Assembly: GCA_005792285.1 (NCBI GenBank)
Contig: SXSI01000034.1
Coordinates: forward strand, 1 to 54,274
DNA: 54,274 nt
Direction of reading: 5' to 3'
DNA from: Bacteroidota bacterium
GTDB lineage: Bacteria; Bacteroidota; Ignavibacteria; UBA10030; UBA8401
The notes below the pieces were generated by a model, which worked only from the letters and a program-made list of their open reading frames with translations, made no database searches and was not told where the DNA came from. Shown here piece by piece: positions 35,718 to 44,882 of the stretch (position 1 is the first letter of the stretch; each line of letters begins with the position of its first letter). The translations under genes and the position numbers were made by a program.

Positions 35718-36347
35718 TTAAACTACAGCAATAACATGTTTATTCGTTGAAGTAACTTTTTTATCTGTGAACTCATCAATTGTACTTAATAATTCAGCTC
35801 TTCCTACACCGGTAACAGATGAAAACGGAATTACTTTTACTAACTGAGTAAATCCACTTAATTGCTGTGTAATTCTTTCGACTTGTATTTTTAATTTACT
35901 AACTGGAAGTTTATCTGCTTTCGTCATCATTAAAATAAATGGGACTTCATAATAATCGAGCCATCCTAACATTGTATTATCAAGTTCAGTTGGTCCTAAT
36001 CTTGCGTCAACAATTTGTAAAGCAACTACAATTTGTTTCCTCGTTCTGAAAAAATCTTCAATTAAAGTTGCCCAACCGGCTTTTACATGTTCTGCAACTC
36101 GTGCATAACCATAACCTGGAAGATCTACAAAATAAACTTTTTTATTAATCATGTAATAATTAAGCTCTCTTGTTTTTCCGGGATTTTTGCTAACACGAGC
36201 AATATTTTTTCTATTACAAACTTTATTTAACAACGAAGATTTACCTACGTTCGATCTTCCTAAAAAAACCACTTCGGGTAAATTATCTTTTGGTAATTGC
36301 TTTAAGTTTGCAACACCAATAATAAAATCAATTGTTGAAATTTTCAT
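35718..36347 (-). CDS. engB: ribosome biogenesis GTP-binding protein EngB/YsxC
   Basis: A 209-residue GTPase needed for late 50S assembly. G-motifs are all present: G1 GRSNVGKSSL (about 30-39), G2 in GKTRELNYY, G3 DLPGYGYA, G4 TKAD, and G5 near SSVTGVG. It sits 26 bases after rplQ and before a strong terminator, so a ribosome assembly factor is attached to the end of the ribosomal protein operon. That is a sensible functional link, though not the standard gene order. Confidence 0.95.
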   Translation of the reverse strand: MKISTIDFIIGVANLKQLPKDNLPEVVFLGRSNVGKSSLLNKVCNRKNIARVSKNPGKTRELNYYMINKKVYFVDLPGYGYARVAEHVKAGWATLIEDFFRTRKQIVVALQIVDARLGPTELDNTMLGWLDYYEVPFILMMTKADKLPVSKLKIQVERITQQLSGFTQLVKVIPFSSVTGVGRAELLSTIDEFTDKKVTSTNKHVIAVV

Positions 36348-36373
36348 AAAACTATTTCTTTATTAAAATTTAT

Positions 36374-36871
36374 TTACTGTGCTGCTGGAGTTTCAGTGGA
36401 ATCAGCTATTTCTTTTTTCTTAGATTTTTGATGAACTCGTTTTTTTCTATCGGCTTTAACTTCTTTTGGAGTTTCATCTGCGGTAGTTGCAAAATCTACC
36501 AATTGAAGTAATGCAACATGTGCGCCATCTCCAAGTCTTCTTCCTAATTTAATTACTCGCGTATAACCACCATTTCGAGTTGCAACTTTCGGTACAATCT
36601 CATCAAAGAGGGCTTTAACTACATCTTTGTCTTGTAAGTATGCAACTAATATACGCCTTGCGTGAACATTTTTCTTTCCATCAATTTCACCTGCGACTGT
36701 ATTTTTTGCACGTGTAATTAATTTTTCAACAACCATTCTTGTTTCTTTCGCTTTGGCAAGAGTTGTTTTAATTTTTTTATGTCTTAAAAGTTCTTTTGAA
36801 AGTGAGCTTAATAGAGCTTTTCGGTGACTGGCAGTTCGGTTAAGTTTTCTTCCTGACCTATTATGAATCAT
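36374..36871 (-). CDS. rplQ: 50S ribosomal protein L17
   Basis: L17 of the large subunit. The conserved start MIHNRSGRKLNRTASHRKALL and the GGYTRVIKLGRRLGDGAHVALLQLV block are clear. At 165 residues it is longer than the roughly 117-130 of most bacteria because of a charged Lys-rich extension after about residue 125, a feature common in FCB bacteria. Ribosome site GAGG before ATG; 12 bases after rpoA. Confidence 0.97.
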   Translation of the reverse strand: MIHNRSGRKLNRTASHRKALLSSLSKELLRHKKIKTTLAKAKETRMVVEKLITRAKNTVAGEIDGKKNVHARRILVAYLQDKDVVKALFDEIVPKVATRNGGYTRVIKLGRRLGDGAHVALLQLVDFATTADETPKEVKADRKKRVHQKSKKKEIADSTETPAAQ

Positions 36872-36883
36872 TTTTTTCCTCGA

Positions 36884-37870
36884 TTATTCTATCTCTTGCA
36901 AATATTTATCTACATCCATGCCAAATGTTAATTTGTTTTCTTCTACAAAAGTAGAAAGTTCGGCAAGTGATTTTCTACCAAAATTACGGAATTTTAGTAA
37001 TTCGTTTTCATCTTTTCTAACAAGTTCACCAACTGTATTGATTTCCGCTGCACGCAAACAATTGTGCGATCGTACTGATAATTCAAGTTCATTAACTTGT
37101 GTTTGGAGTAATTTTCTTACTCGTAAAAAATCTTCATTATAAACTGTCTCTTCTTTTTCATTTTCAGCAACAGTTCCTAAATTTAAAAATAATTGAACGT
37201 GATCTTTGATAACTTTTCCTGCATGAGCCAAAGCATCGTTTGGTGTAATTGAGCCATCTGTTTCAATTTCCAAAGATAATTTTTCAAAGTCAGTTTGTTG
37301 TCCAACGCGAGTTGATTCAATTGTATAATTAACATTTACAATTGGTGTAAAAATTGAATCAATTGAAATTGTTCCAAGTGGTTGGTCTGCAATTTTATTA
37401 TTTTCAGACATTACATAACCACGTCCTCTTGCAATTCTAAACTCAATTTCAAAATTTGCTTCTTTATTTAAAGTTGCAATTAATTGATTTGGATTTAAAA
37501 TTTCAACTTCATTACTTGCTTTTTCAAGATCTCTAGCAACAAATTTTCCTGGACCTTTAACAGAAACAACAACTCTCCCAATTCGTTTGTTTGTAGCTTT
37601 CAATCGAACATTTTTTAAATTCAAAACTAAATCCGTTACATCTTCTACAACTCCAGGAATTGTTGAGAATTCATGAAGAAGGCCATCTATCCTAAAAGAT
37701 GCAATTGAATATCCGGGAAGTGATGCAAGTAAAACTCTACGGAATGCATTTCCGAGTGTTACTCCATATCCTTTTTCAAGAGGTTGGACAGTAAATCGAC
37801 CAAATGTATCTGTAAGAGATTTTTCATCAACTTCTACAGATTGCGGCATTTGAAATGTTAGTGTACTCAT
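36884..37870 (-). CDS. rpoA: RNA polymerase alpha subunit
   Basis: The 328-residue alpha subunit. The N-terminal dimerisation/assembly domain (GYGVTLGNAFRRVLLASLPG) occupies roughly residues 1-230. The C-terminal domain (about 250-320, ELSVRSHNCLRAAEINTVGEL and LKFRNFGRKSLAEL) binds UP elements and activators. Its presence is consistent with the A/T-rich stretch above the promoter at 32833-32861. ATG with AAGGAA upstream. Confidence 0.98.
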   Translation of the reverse strand: MSTLTFQMPQSVEVDEKSLTDTFGRFTVQPLEKGYGVTLGNAFRRVLLASLPGYSIASFRIDGLLHEFSTIPGVVEDVTDLVLNLKNVRLKATNKRIGRVVVSVKGPGKFVARDLEKASNEVEILNPNQLIATLNKEANFEIEFRIARGRGYVMSENNKIADQPLGTISIDSIFTPIVNVNYTIESTRVGQQTDFEKLSLEIETDGSITPNDALAHAGKVIKDHVQLFLNLGTVAENEKEETVYNEDFLRVRKLLQTQVNELELSVRSHNCLRAAEINTVGELVRKDENELLKFRNFGRKSLAELSTFVEENKLTFGMDVDKYLQEIE

Positions 37871-37900
37871 ATTTTTAATTTCCTTTATTTCTTTTACAAT

Positions 37901-38530
37901 TTATTTGGAATACAATTCGACAACTAATTGTTCGTTTGCTAAAAGAGGTATATCAACTCTTTCCGGAACGTTTAGAAAAACACCTTCCATATTTGCTTTG
38001 TCAAGACTAAGCCAAGGCAACATTAAAGAGTCTTTCATTCGTTTCATTGAATCGTGAATAACTTCTAATTTTTTACTTTTACTTTGAACTTTAATAATAT
38101 CACCAACGAACATTAAGTAAGAAGGAATATTGACAGATTTATTATTAATAAGAAAATGACCATGTGTTATCAATATTCGTGCAGATTTTCTTGAAGGAGC
38201 AAGACCCATTCTGTAAACAACATTATCAAATCTACGTTCTAAAGTTTTTACTAAAATTTCGCCAGTTCTTCCGGTTTGTCGCAAAGCTTTCTCAAAATAA
38301 TTTCTAAATTGCGCTTCTTGTAAACCGTAACTGCGTCTGATTTTTTGTTTTTCACGCAACTGTAAACCATACTCAGAAAGTTTTTGGCGTCGAGCTTTAG
38401 CACTTTGACCCGGAGGATAGTTTCGTTTTTCTACAGGACATTTTTCAGAATAGCACTTCGATCCTTTTAGAAATAATTTTTGTCGCTCTCGACGACAAAG
38501 TTTACAGCTGGCATCTATATATCTCGCCAT
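37901..38530 (-). CDS. rpsD: 30S ribosomal protein S4
   Basis: S4, a primary 16S rRNA-binding protein, 209 residues. The N-terminus keeps a four-Cys zinc site (C9, C12, C26, C31), and the S4 RNA-binding domain runs from about residue 95 (RRFDNVVYRMGLAPSRKSAR). In many bacteria S4 represses the alpha operon; I did not identify its mRNA target here. Confidence 0.97.
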   Translation of the reverse strand: MARYIDASCKLCRRERQKLFLKGSKCYSEKCPVEKRNYPPGQSAKARRQKLSEYGLQLREKQKIRRSYGLQEAQFRNYFEKALRQTGRTGEILVKTLERRFDNVVYRMGLAPSRKSARILITHGHFLINNKSVNIPSYLMFVGDIIKVQSKSKKLEVIHDSMKRMKDSLMLPWLSLDKANMEGVFLNVPERVDIPLLANEQLVVELYSK

Positions 38531-38550
38531 TTTATCTTTTTTCCTTTACT

Positions 38551-38982
38551 TTATACTCTACGTTTTTTTGGTGGACGACATCCGTTATGTGGAATTGGCG
38601 TCATGTCTTTAATAACATTTATTTCAAGTCCTGCGGTTTGTAAAGCACGAATTGCTGCTTCACGTCCCGAGCCTGGACCTTTTACAAATACATCAATTTT
38701 TCTTAATCCTAAAGCAAATGCCTCTTTCGCTGCTTTTTCGGCAGAAATTTGAGCGGCAAATGGCGTATTCTTTCTTGAACCTTTAAATCCATTTTTTCCA
38801 GCAGTAGACCAAGCAATTGTGTTTCCATAATTGTCGGTAATGGTTATCAAAACATTATTGAATGTCGCTTTAACATAAGCTTTACCATTCGAATCAACAT
38901 GTGTTTTTCTTTTTTTCTTAGCCGGTGCCGCTACTACAGCTTCCGGTGTTTTAGTTTTCTTTAGTTCTTCTGTTTTTGCCAC
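38551..38982 (-). CDS. rpsK: 30S ribosomal protein S11
   Basis: S11 of the platform, 143 residues. The core starts at about residue 30 ([21 protein letters not shown]) and ends with the conserved [11 protein letters not shown]. It has a Lys/Ala/Pro-rich N-terminal extension compared with the roughly 129-residue E. coli protein. The start codon is GTG. Confidence 0.97.
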   Translation of the reverse strand: MAKTEELKKTKTPEAVVAAPAKKKRKTHVDSNGKAYVKATFNNVLITITDNYGNTIAWSTAGKNGFKGSRKNTPFAAQISAEKAAKEAFALGLRKIDVFVKGPGSGREAAIRALQTAGLEINVIKDMTPIPHNGCRPPKKRRV

Positions 38983-39011
38983 AATTTTTCCTTTTACTTG
39001 ATTTTAATTAT

Positions 39012-39395
39012 TTATTTCTTTTCAAGTGCTTTTTTCTTACCAGCAACTGTTTTTCGTTTTCCTTTTCGTGTTCTAGAATTTGTTCTTGTGCGTTGACCAC
39101 GAACAGGTAAACCTTTTCTATGTCGAAGTCCACGATATGAATTAATATCCATTAATCGTTTTAAATTCATTTGAACTTCTGCGCGAAGTGATCCTTCAGT
39201 TTTAATTTCCGTTTGAAGAACTTCTCTTATTTTAGCAATTTCTTCATCAGTCAATGCGCTAATTTTTTTACTTGGATCAATATTCGTCTTTTTCAAAATT
39301 TTATTTGAAGCGTGACGACCAATTCCAAAAATATATGTAAGTCCTATGTCGACTCTTTTATTTTTTGGAAGATCTATACCTGAAATACGTGCCAC
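39012..39395 (-). CDS. rpsM: 30S ribosomal protein S13
   Basis: S13 of the 30S head, 127 residues, with helix-two-turn-helix region [18 protein letters not shown] and the conserved [17 protein letters not shown] segment followed by a Lys-rich tail that contacts tRNA. The start is GTG with AGGAG about eleven bases upstream. Confidence 0.97.
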   Translation of the reverse strand: MARISGIDLPKNKRVDIGLTYIFGIGRHASNKILKKTNIDPSKKISALTDEEIAKIREVLQTEIKTEGSLRAEVQMNLKRLMDINSYRGLRHRKGLPVRGQRTRTNSRTRKGKRKTVAGKKKALEKK

Positions 39396-39413
39396 TCTAT
39401 TATTTCTCCTTTT

Positions 39414-39527
39414 TTAACCTTGACGTTGTTTATGCTTTGGATTTGTGCAAATAATTCTGACAACGCCTTTGCGTTTTACAATCTTGCATTTATCACACAT
39501 TTTTTTTACTGAAGCTCTTACTTTCAT
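39414..39527 (-). CDS. rpmJ: 50S ribosomal protein L36
   Basis: A 37-residue protein encoded between rpsM and infA, beginning [15 protein letters not shown] and ending HKQRQG. It keeps the zinc ribbon C11, C14, C27, H32, so this is the zinc-binding (C+) form. The ATG at 39527 lies 12 bases after the infA stop. Position and sequence make it certain despite its size. Confidence 0.96.
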   Translation of the reverse strand: MKVRASVKKMCDKCKIVKRKGVVRIICTNPKHKQRQG

Positions 39528-39539
39528 AAATTGCCTTTT

Positions 39540-39758
39540 CTATTTATACCGGTACGAAATTCTGCCTTTAGTTAAATCGTAAGGCGACATTTCAATTGTT
39601 ACTTTATCTCCAACTAAAATTTTTATGTAGTGCATTCTCATTTTACCGGAAATGTGAGCCAAAATTTGATGACCATTATCTAGCTTTACTTTGAACGAAG
39701 CATTTGGTAAATTTTCTGTAATTAAGCCATCCATTTTAATCGAATCCTGTTTTGCCAT
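39540..39758 (-). CDS. infA: translation initiation factor IF-1
   Basis: A 72-residue single OB-fold (S1-like) protein that occupies the ribosomal A site during initiation. The sequence is canonical: [20 protein letters not shown], then the [19 protein letters not shown] core, and the [13 protein letters not shown]-like end. It lies two bases after map and 12 before rpmJ. Confidence 0.97.
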   Translation of the reverse strand: MAKQDSIKMDGLITENLPNASFKVKLDNGHQILAHISGKMRMHYIKILVGDKVTIEMSPYDLTKGRISYRYK

Positions 39759-39760
39759 TA

Positions 39761-40516
39761 TTAAGTTAAAATCTCTGCATTACCATTGCGAACAACAATT
39801 GTATGCTCGAAATGCGCCGAAGGGCTTCCATCTTTAGTTCTAATTGTCCAACCATCGTCACCAACTACAACTTTATATTTTCCAGCATTCACCATTGGTT
39901 CAATTGCTAAAGTCATTCCTTCAACTAATTTTAATCCTTCGCCAACTTTTCCAAAATTTGGAATTTGTGGATCTTCATGTAAATCTTTTCCAACTCCATG
40001 CCCAACTAAATCTCTTACAACTGAGAATCCAGCTTTTTCAACATATTGTTGAACTGCATTTGAAATATCACCAACATAATTTCCTGCAACTGCTTGCTGA
40101 ATTCCAATTTCTAAAGATTCTTTTGTAACATTCATCAATCTTTGTTTTTCTGAATCAATTTTTCCAACACTAAATGTTGAAGCGCTATCTGAAAAATAAT
40201 TTTTATATTTCACACCAACATCAATTGAAACAATATCTCCTTCTTTCAATTTTCTTTTAGAAGGAATGCCATGAACAACTTCATCATTTATCGAAACACA
40301 AAGTGTTGATGGATATAAATTATTTTTGTCGTGGCCATAACCTTTAAATGCAGGTATTCCGCCGGATGCTGTAATAAATTGATCTGCAATTTCATCTAAC
40401 TCTTTTGTAGTAATTCCCGGTTTAATATTATTTGCAATAAGCTTTAATACATCCGAAGTGATCTTGCCACTTTCTCGCATTATATTAATTTCAGCTTCTG
40501 TTTTTAATTGAACCAT
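39761..40516 (-). CDS. map: type I methionine aminopeptidase
   Basis: Removes N-terminal Met from new proteins. About 251 residues from [18 protein letters not shown]. The metal ligands are in place: the Asp pair in [15 protein letters not shown], His in [13 protein letters not shown], and Glu in LAIEPMVN plus the final FEHTIVV. I prefer ATG 40516 to the upstream ATG 40540, which would add eight residues before the usual family start; neither has a clear ribosome site. It follows secY as in many bacteria. Confidence 0.94.
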   Translation of the reverse strand: MVQLKTEAEINIMRESGKITSDVLKLIANNIKPGITTKELDEIADQFITASGGIPAFKGYGHDKNNLYPSTLCVSINDEVVHGIPSKRKLKEGDIVSIDVGVKYKNYFSDSASTFSVGKIDSEKQRLMNVTKESLEIGIQQAVAGNYVGDISNAVQQYVEKAGFSVVRDLVGHGVGKDLHEDPQIPNFGKVGEGLKLVEGMTLAIEPMVNAGKYKVVVGDDGWTIRTKDGSPSAHFEHTIVVRNGNAEILT

Positions 40517-40541
40517 AATTGAGTTATTTATTTTAAACATA

Positions 40542-41882
40542 TTAACGACCGATGCGCCCTTTTATTTTTCCACTCTGCATAAATCCATCATAATGTCTCA
40601 TCAACAAGTGCGATTCAACTTGTTGCAAAGTGTCAAGTGCGACACCAACTATAATTAGTAAACTTGTTCCGCCAAAAAATGACGCGAAGTTTGAAGTCAA
40701 TCCAAATCGAACCATAAAAGCCGGAAGTATTGCAACGAACGCAAGAAAAATTGAACCTGGAAGTGTAATCTTTGTTAAAATATTATCTATAAATTCCGAA
40801 GTCGGTTTTCCTGGACGAATTCCTGGAATAAATCCACCTTGCTTCTGCATATTTTCTGCAACATCTTTTGGATTAAAAGCAATTGCAGTATAAAAATATG
40901 TGAAGAATACAATCATCAAACCATAAATTGTAGAATAAGTAATCGATGTATAATTAAAATAAGAAGATAAATTTACTACAAATTCACTTTCAGGGAAAAA
41001 TGTAAAAATTGTACTTGGGATAAACATTAACGATTGAGCAAAAATAATTGGCATAACACCTGCGGTATTAATCCGCATTGGAATATATTGCGTAACTCCA
41101 CCGTAAACTTTTCTTCCAACAACACGCTTTGCATATTGCACGGGAATTCTTCTTGTAGCTTGTGTTACAACAACAACTCCTGCAACAATTAAAATCATCA
41201 ATCCCCAAATAAAAAGTTCAACTAATAATGGTCTTGCGCCTGAATTTACAACTTGAATTTCATCTAAAATAGCTGCTGGAAATTGGGCAATAATACCTAC
41301 AAAAATAATTAATGAAATTCCATTTCCAATTCCACGCTCAGTTATTTGTTCACCAAGCCACATCATAAAAATTGTTCCAGCTGTTAAAATTATAACTGTT
41401 GAAACTACAAAACTAAATCCTTGAACTGCTTCTGGCACAATTGGAATTCCATTTGCATTTAAACTTTGCAATCTTACACTAACACCCCAACCTTGTAATA
41501 GTGAAACAAATATTGTTCCTAATCGTGTGTATTGGTTTATTTTTTTTCTTCCGTTTTCACCTTCTTGTTGAAGTTTATGGAAGTAAGGAACAACTGCACC
41601 CAATAATTGAATTACAATTGATGCACTTATATAAGGCATAATTCCCAAAGCAAAAATTGCAGCATTACTAAACGCACCACCAACAAACATATCATATAAA
41701 CCAAAAAGTGTATTTGCTTCTTGGTTCTTCATTGCGTTTGTTAAAACACTTGCATCAACTCCTGGAAGTGTAATATGCGAACCAATTCGTACAACTAATA
41801 GTAGAGCAATTGTAAAAAATAACCGTGCTCGAAGTTCTTCGATTTTTAAAATATTCCTGATATTTTCAGAGAAAGTGCTCAT
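40542..41882 (-). CDS. secY: preprotein translocase subunit SecY
   Basis: The 446-residue channel of the Sec translocon, with ten membrane segments. Landmarks are RIGSHITLPGVD near the first helix, the plug region after it, FFTYFYTAIAFNPKDVAENMQKQGGFIPGIRPG in the cytoplasmic loops that bind SecA and ribosome, and LLIIVGVALDTLQQVESHLLMRHYDGF at the end. It lies nine bases after rplO. Confidence 0.97.
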   Translation of the reverse strand: MSTFSENIRNILKIEELRARLFFTIALLLVVRIGSHITLPGVDASVLTNAMKNQEANTLFGLYDMFVGGAFSNAAIFALGIMPYISASIVIQLLGAVVPYFHKLQQEGENGRKKINQYTRLGTIFVSLLQGWGVSVRLQSLNANGIPIVPEAVQGFSFVVSTVIILTAGTIFMMWLGEQITERGIGNGISLIIFVGIIAQFPAAILDEIQVVNSGARPLLVELFIWGLMILIVAGVVVVTQATRRIPVQYAKRVVGRKVYGGVTQYIPMRINTAGVMPIIFAQSLMFIPSTIFTFFPESEFVVNLSSYFNYTSITYSTIYGLMIVFFTYFYTAIAFNPKDVAENMQKQGGFIPGIRPGKPTSEFIDNILTKITLPGSIFLAFVAILPAFMVRFGLTSNFASFFGGTSLLIIVGVALDTLQQVESHLLMRHYDGFMQSGKIKGRIGR

Positions 41883-41891
41883 TATTTATTT

Positions 41892-42383
41892 TTAGTTTGT
41901 TGCTACAGCTTTTTTTGGTTTAATTTCTAAAGTAGTTACTATTCCACCGGCAGATGTAATTTTTTCAACTGCGCTTTTTGAAAATCTATGTGCAGAAATT
42001 GTAAGTGGAGTTTTTAATTCTCCATCTCCAAGAATTTTTACTAATAATCTTTTGCTTTGAATTAAACCGGCTGTCACTAAAGTCGCAGGAGTAATTGTTG
42101 TTGTAAGTTTCCCTTTTGAAATAAATTCAACAAGTTTTTCAATGTTGACAACTGAATATTCAGTTCGAAAAATATTTGTAAATCCAAATTTTGGAAGTCG
42201 TCTGATAATTGGCATTTGACCACCTTCAAAATTTCTTTTAACTCCAGCGCCAGATCTTGACCATTGACCATTATGTCCACGTGTGGAAGTTCCACCATGT
42301 CCAGATCCTTGTCCTCTTCCAATTCGTTTTACTTTTTTTCTGGAGCCTGGAGCATATCTTAAATTACTTAAAGTACTTGTCAT
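41892..42383 (-). CDS. rplO: 50S ribosomal protein L15
   Basis: L15, 163 residues, with the Gly-rich N-terminus KRIGRGQGSGHGGTSTRGHN that threads into 23S rRNA and a globular C-terminal domain (RLLVKILGDGELKTPLTISA). Five bases after rpmD. A longer Ala/Lys tail replaces the short end of the E. coli protein. Confidence 0.97.
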   Translation of the reverse strand: MTSTLSNLRYAPGSRKKVKRIGRGQGSGHGGTSTRGHNGQWSRSGAGVKRNFEGGQMPIIRRLPKFGFTNIFRTEYSVVNIEKLVEFISKGKLTTTITPATLVTAGLIQSKRLLVKILGDGELKTPLTISAHRFSKSAVEKITSAGGIVTTLEIKPKKAVATN

Positions 42384-42387
42384 AAAA

Positions 42388-42582
42388 TTATTCCTTTACC
42401 TCTTCAACTCGAATTAAAAAATTCACTGAATTAATCATTCCACGAATTTGAGGTGTATCTTTTTGGATAACCGTATAGTTTGGTCTTCTTAATCCTAATG
42501 CTTTGATTGTATCTTTGTGTCTCTGCAAAGTGTGGATTATACTTTTGGTTTGAGTAATTAACAATTTTTTTTCGTTAGCCAT
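42388..42582 (-). CDS. rpmD: 50S ribosomal protein L30
   Basis: L30, 64 residues, conserved LLITQTKSIIHTLQRHKDTI and LGLRRPNYTVIQKDTPQIRGMINSV-type core. The position between rpsE and rplO is standard. Confidence 0.96.
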   Translation of the reverse strand: MANEKKLLITQTKSIIHTLQRHKDTIKALGLRRPNYTVIQKDTPQIRGMINSVNFLIRVEEVKE

Positions 42583-42597
42583 TTTTATTTTCTCTTA

Positions 42598-43098
42598 TTA
42601 ATTAAAAAGTTCATGCAAAGATATACCACGATGGCTGCTGGTAGCTTTGGCATCACGTAAATTAAGGAGTGCCTTTAAGGTTGCCTTCACTACATTATGT
42701 GGATTTGATGAACCTAATTGTTTTGTCAAAACATCTTTAATTCCAGCTGTTTCCAATACAGCGCGAACACCACCACCTGCAATTAATCCTGTTCCTGGTG
42801 AAGCTGGTTTAAGCAGAACTTTTCCTGCTCCAAATTTTCCAATTACTTCGTGTGGAATTGTTCCATTTACAATTGGAATAGTTACAATATTTTTCTTTGC
42901 GTCATCTGTACCTTTTGCAATTGCATTAACAACTTCATTGGCTTTACCAAGTCCAATTCCAACATGACCATTTTGGTCCCCAATTACCATAATTGCGCTA
43001 AAACTAAACCGACGTCCCCCTTTTACAACTTTGGTTACGCGTCCAACATGTACCAGTTTTTCTTTTAATTCGAGTTCACTTGCTTTTAATCGTGCCAC
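42598..43098 (-). CDS. rpsE: 30S ribosomal protein S5
   Basis: S5, 166 residues, with the N-terminal RNA-binding half ([25 protein letters not shown]) and the C-terminal [19 protein letters not shown] segment, both important for decoding accuracy. The start codon is GTG. It is unusual in being separated from rplR by 154 bases that hold a tRNA-Gln gene, where these two genes are normally almost adjacent. Confidence 0.97.
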   Translation of the reverse strand: MARLKASELELKEKLVHVGRVTKVVKGGRRFSFSAIMVIGDQNGHVGIGLGKANEVVNAIAKGTDDAKKNIVTIPIVNGTIPHEVIGKFGAGKVLLKPASPGTGLIAGGGVRAVLETAGIKDVLTKQLGSSNPHNVVKATLKALLNLRDAKATSSHRGISLHELFN

Positions 43099-43141
43099 GC
43101 TGATTCCTTTATATTATTATAATTTTTTGAAAAATAAGTTG

Positions 43142-43212
43142 CTGTCGGGAGAGGAGTCGAACCTCTACAAACGCCTCCAAAGGGCGCTGTCCTGCCATTA
43201 GACGACCCGACA
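43142..43212 (-). tRNA. tRNA-Gln (TTG) inside the spc ribosomal operon
   Basis: A complete 71-base cloverleaf on the minus strand: acceptor TGTCGGG/CCCGACA with discriminator G, D-arm GTCTAATGGCAGGAC, anticodon stem GCGCC/GGCGT around the loop CTTTGGA (anticodon TTG), and T-arm AGAGGTTCGACTCCTCT. It lies in the same direction as the flanking rplR (40 bases upstream) and rpsE (43 bases downstream). CCA is not encoded. No obvious promoter or terminator surrounds it, so it is probably cut out of the ribosomal mRNA. Confidence 0.97.
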
Positions 43213-43252
43213 AATCCAGAACTGTTTGTAGTGTTTGAATCGTTGCGGGACA

Positions 43253-43621
43253 TTAAAATTGTAATCCTCCTTCACGCGCTGCATCTGCAAAAGATTTAAT
43301 TCGTCCGTGATATAAAAAACCATTTCGATCAAATGCTACATTTGTAATATTTTTTGTTTTTGCCATCTCAGCTAATGCCTTACCAACAATTGCACTTTTT
43401 TCTTTTTTCGATTTTACATTCTGCAATTGATCTTTTAATTCTTTTGAAAGTGTTGAAAGTGCTAATAAAGTTTTCCCATTTCGATCATCAACTAATTGTC
43501 CATAAAATTGATTTAAACTTCTGTAAACGGAAAGACGTGGTCTTTCAATTGTACCTTCAATTTTTCGGCGAACGTAGTTCTTAATTTTTAATCTTCGAGC
43601 TGTTAAATTTTTTGTTATCAT
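43253..43621 (-). CDS. rplR: 50S ribosomal protein L18
   Basis: L18, 122 residues, binds 5S rRNA. RPRLSVYRSLNQFYGQLVDD and the C-terminal VAFDRNGFLYHGRIKSFADAAREGGLQF are canonical. A tRNA-Gln gene follows 40 bases after its stop. Confidence 0.97.
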   Translation of the reverse strand: MITKNLTARRLKIKNYVRRKIEGTIERPRLSVYRSLNQFYGQLVDDRNGKTLLALSTLSKELKDQLQNVKSKKEKSAIVGKALAEMAKTKNITNVAFDRNGFLYHGRIKSFADAAREGGLQF

Positions 43622-43630
43622 TTTAATTCC

Positions 43631-44179
43631 TTACTTGCCTGCTGATGCTGCAGTTTTACCTGCTTTGCGTCTAATTATTTCATTTTCATATTTCACACCT
43701 TTGCCTTTATAAGGTTCCGGTGGACGAAGCGATCTTATTTTTGCTGCTACTAATCCAACTAACTGTTTATCAGCTCCGCTAATTGTAATATTTGTTTGTG
43801 TAGGTGATACAACTACAATTTCATTTGGTGCTTTAAAAACAATCGGATGTGAAAAACCAAGTTGTAATTGAAGTACTTTTCCTTTCATTTCTGCTCGGTA
43901 TCCAACTCCAACTAATTCTAATTTTTTTGAATATCCTTCTGTAACACCTTGTATCATATTTGCAATATTAGCACGTGTTGTTCCATGTACTGAACGTTGA
44001 AATTTTTCATTATTACTTCGTTTAAGAGTAATTTCTTTTTCAGAAATCTCAACAGTAATATATCTTGATACATTTGCAACAAGTTGCCCTTTTGGGCCTG
44101 TAACTGAAATTGAATTATTTTGCAATTGAACTTTTACATCCTTTACAATTTCAATTGGTTTATTTCCTAATCTAGACAC
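43631..44179 (-). CDS. rplF: 50S ribosomal protein L6
   Basis: L6, 182 residues, two similar domains. Conserved SRLGNKPIEI at the start and LRPPEPYKGKGVKYENEIIRRKAGKTA near the end. The start codon is GTG; 15 bases after rpsH. Confidence 0.97.
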   Translation of the reverse strand: MSRLGNKPIEIVKDVKVQLQNNSISVTGPKGQLVANVSRYITVEISEKEITLKRSNNEKFQRSVHGTTRANIANMIQGVTEGYSKKLELVGVGYRAEMKGKVLQLQLGFSHPIVFKAPNEIVVVSPTQTNITISGADKQLVGLVAAKIRSLRPPEPYKGKGVKYENEIIRRKAGKTAASAGK

Positions 44180-44194
44180 TGATATCTCCTTTTA

Positions 44195-44590
44195 TTACCA
44201 AACATAACAAACTACTTCGCCACCAACTTTTTCAGCTCGGGCTTGTTTGTCTGTCATTAGTCCTTTTGAAGTAGAAATAATTGCAATACCTAAACCATTT
44301 TGCACTCTTGGTAAATCATCGTGTCCGCGATATTGTCTGATTCCCGGAAGACTTATTTTACGAAGTCCACGAATTACACTTAAGTTGTTGTTGTAGCGCA
44401 AATTGATTTTAATTATTCCTTGTTTTGAATTTTCTACAACTGTAAAATCATTTATTAATTTTTTAGAAAGTAAAATGCTCGATAATGCTTTCTTCATGTT
44501 TGAAGCCGGGATTTCAACATGCCTGTGCCCTGCTTTTACAGCATTTCTAATACGTGTTAAATAATCTGCTATTGGATCTGAATGTGCCAT
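44195..44590 (-). CDS. rpsH: 30S ribosomal protein S8
   Basis: S8, 131 residues, begins [18 protein letters not shown] and ends with the family's [27 protein letters not shown]. In E. coli S8 represses the spc operon by binding near rplE; a matching site was not identified here. Confidence 0.97.
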   Translation of the reverse strand: MAHSDPIADYLTRIRNAVKAGHRHVEIPASNMKKALSSILLSKKLINDFTVVENSKQGIIKINLRYNNNLSVIRGLRKISLPGIRQYRGHDDLPRVQNGLGIAIISTSKGLMTDKQARAEKVGGEVVCYVW

Positions 44591-44599
44591 ATTTTTCCT

Positions 44600-44869
44600 T
44601 TACCAGCTAGCTTTCATTATTCCTGGAATTTTACCGCTTAAAGCCATTTCGCGAAATGCAATTCGAGACATTCCGAATTTTCTCATGAATGCTCGTGATC
44701 GACCAGTTTTCTGACAACGATTATGCAATCGAGTTGGATTGCTATCGCGCGGCAATGCTCGAATTGCTTCGATATCACCTTTTTCTTTTAATTCTTTACG
44801 CTTCGCAGCATACTTTGCAACTGTTTGTTGTTTTCTTAATTCTCGTGCTATACTACTTGTTTTTGCCAT
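44600..44869 (-). CDS. rpsN: 30S ribosomal protein S14, zinc-free form
   Basis: S14, 89 residues, is the long form without the CxxC zinc pairs of the short form. Conserved [20 protein letters not shown] and the [12 protein letters not shown] end are present. It lies 13 bases after rplE. Confidence 0.97.
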   Translation of the reverse strand: MAKTSSIARELRKQQTVAKYAAKRKELKEKGDIEAIRALPRDSNPTRLHNRCQKTGRSRAFMRKFGMSRIAFREMALSGKIPGIMKASW

Positions 44870-44882
44870 ACTTTTTTCCTTT

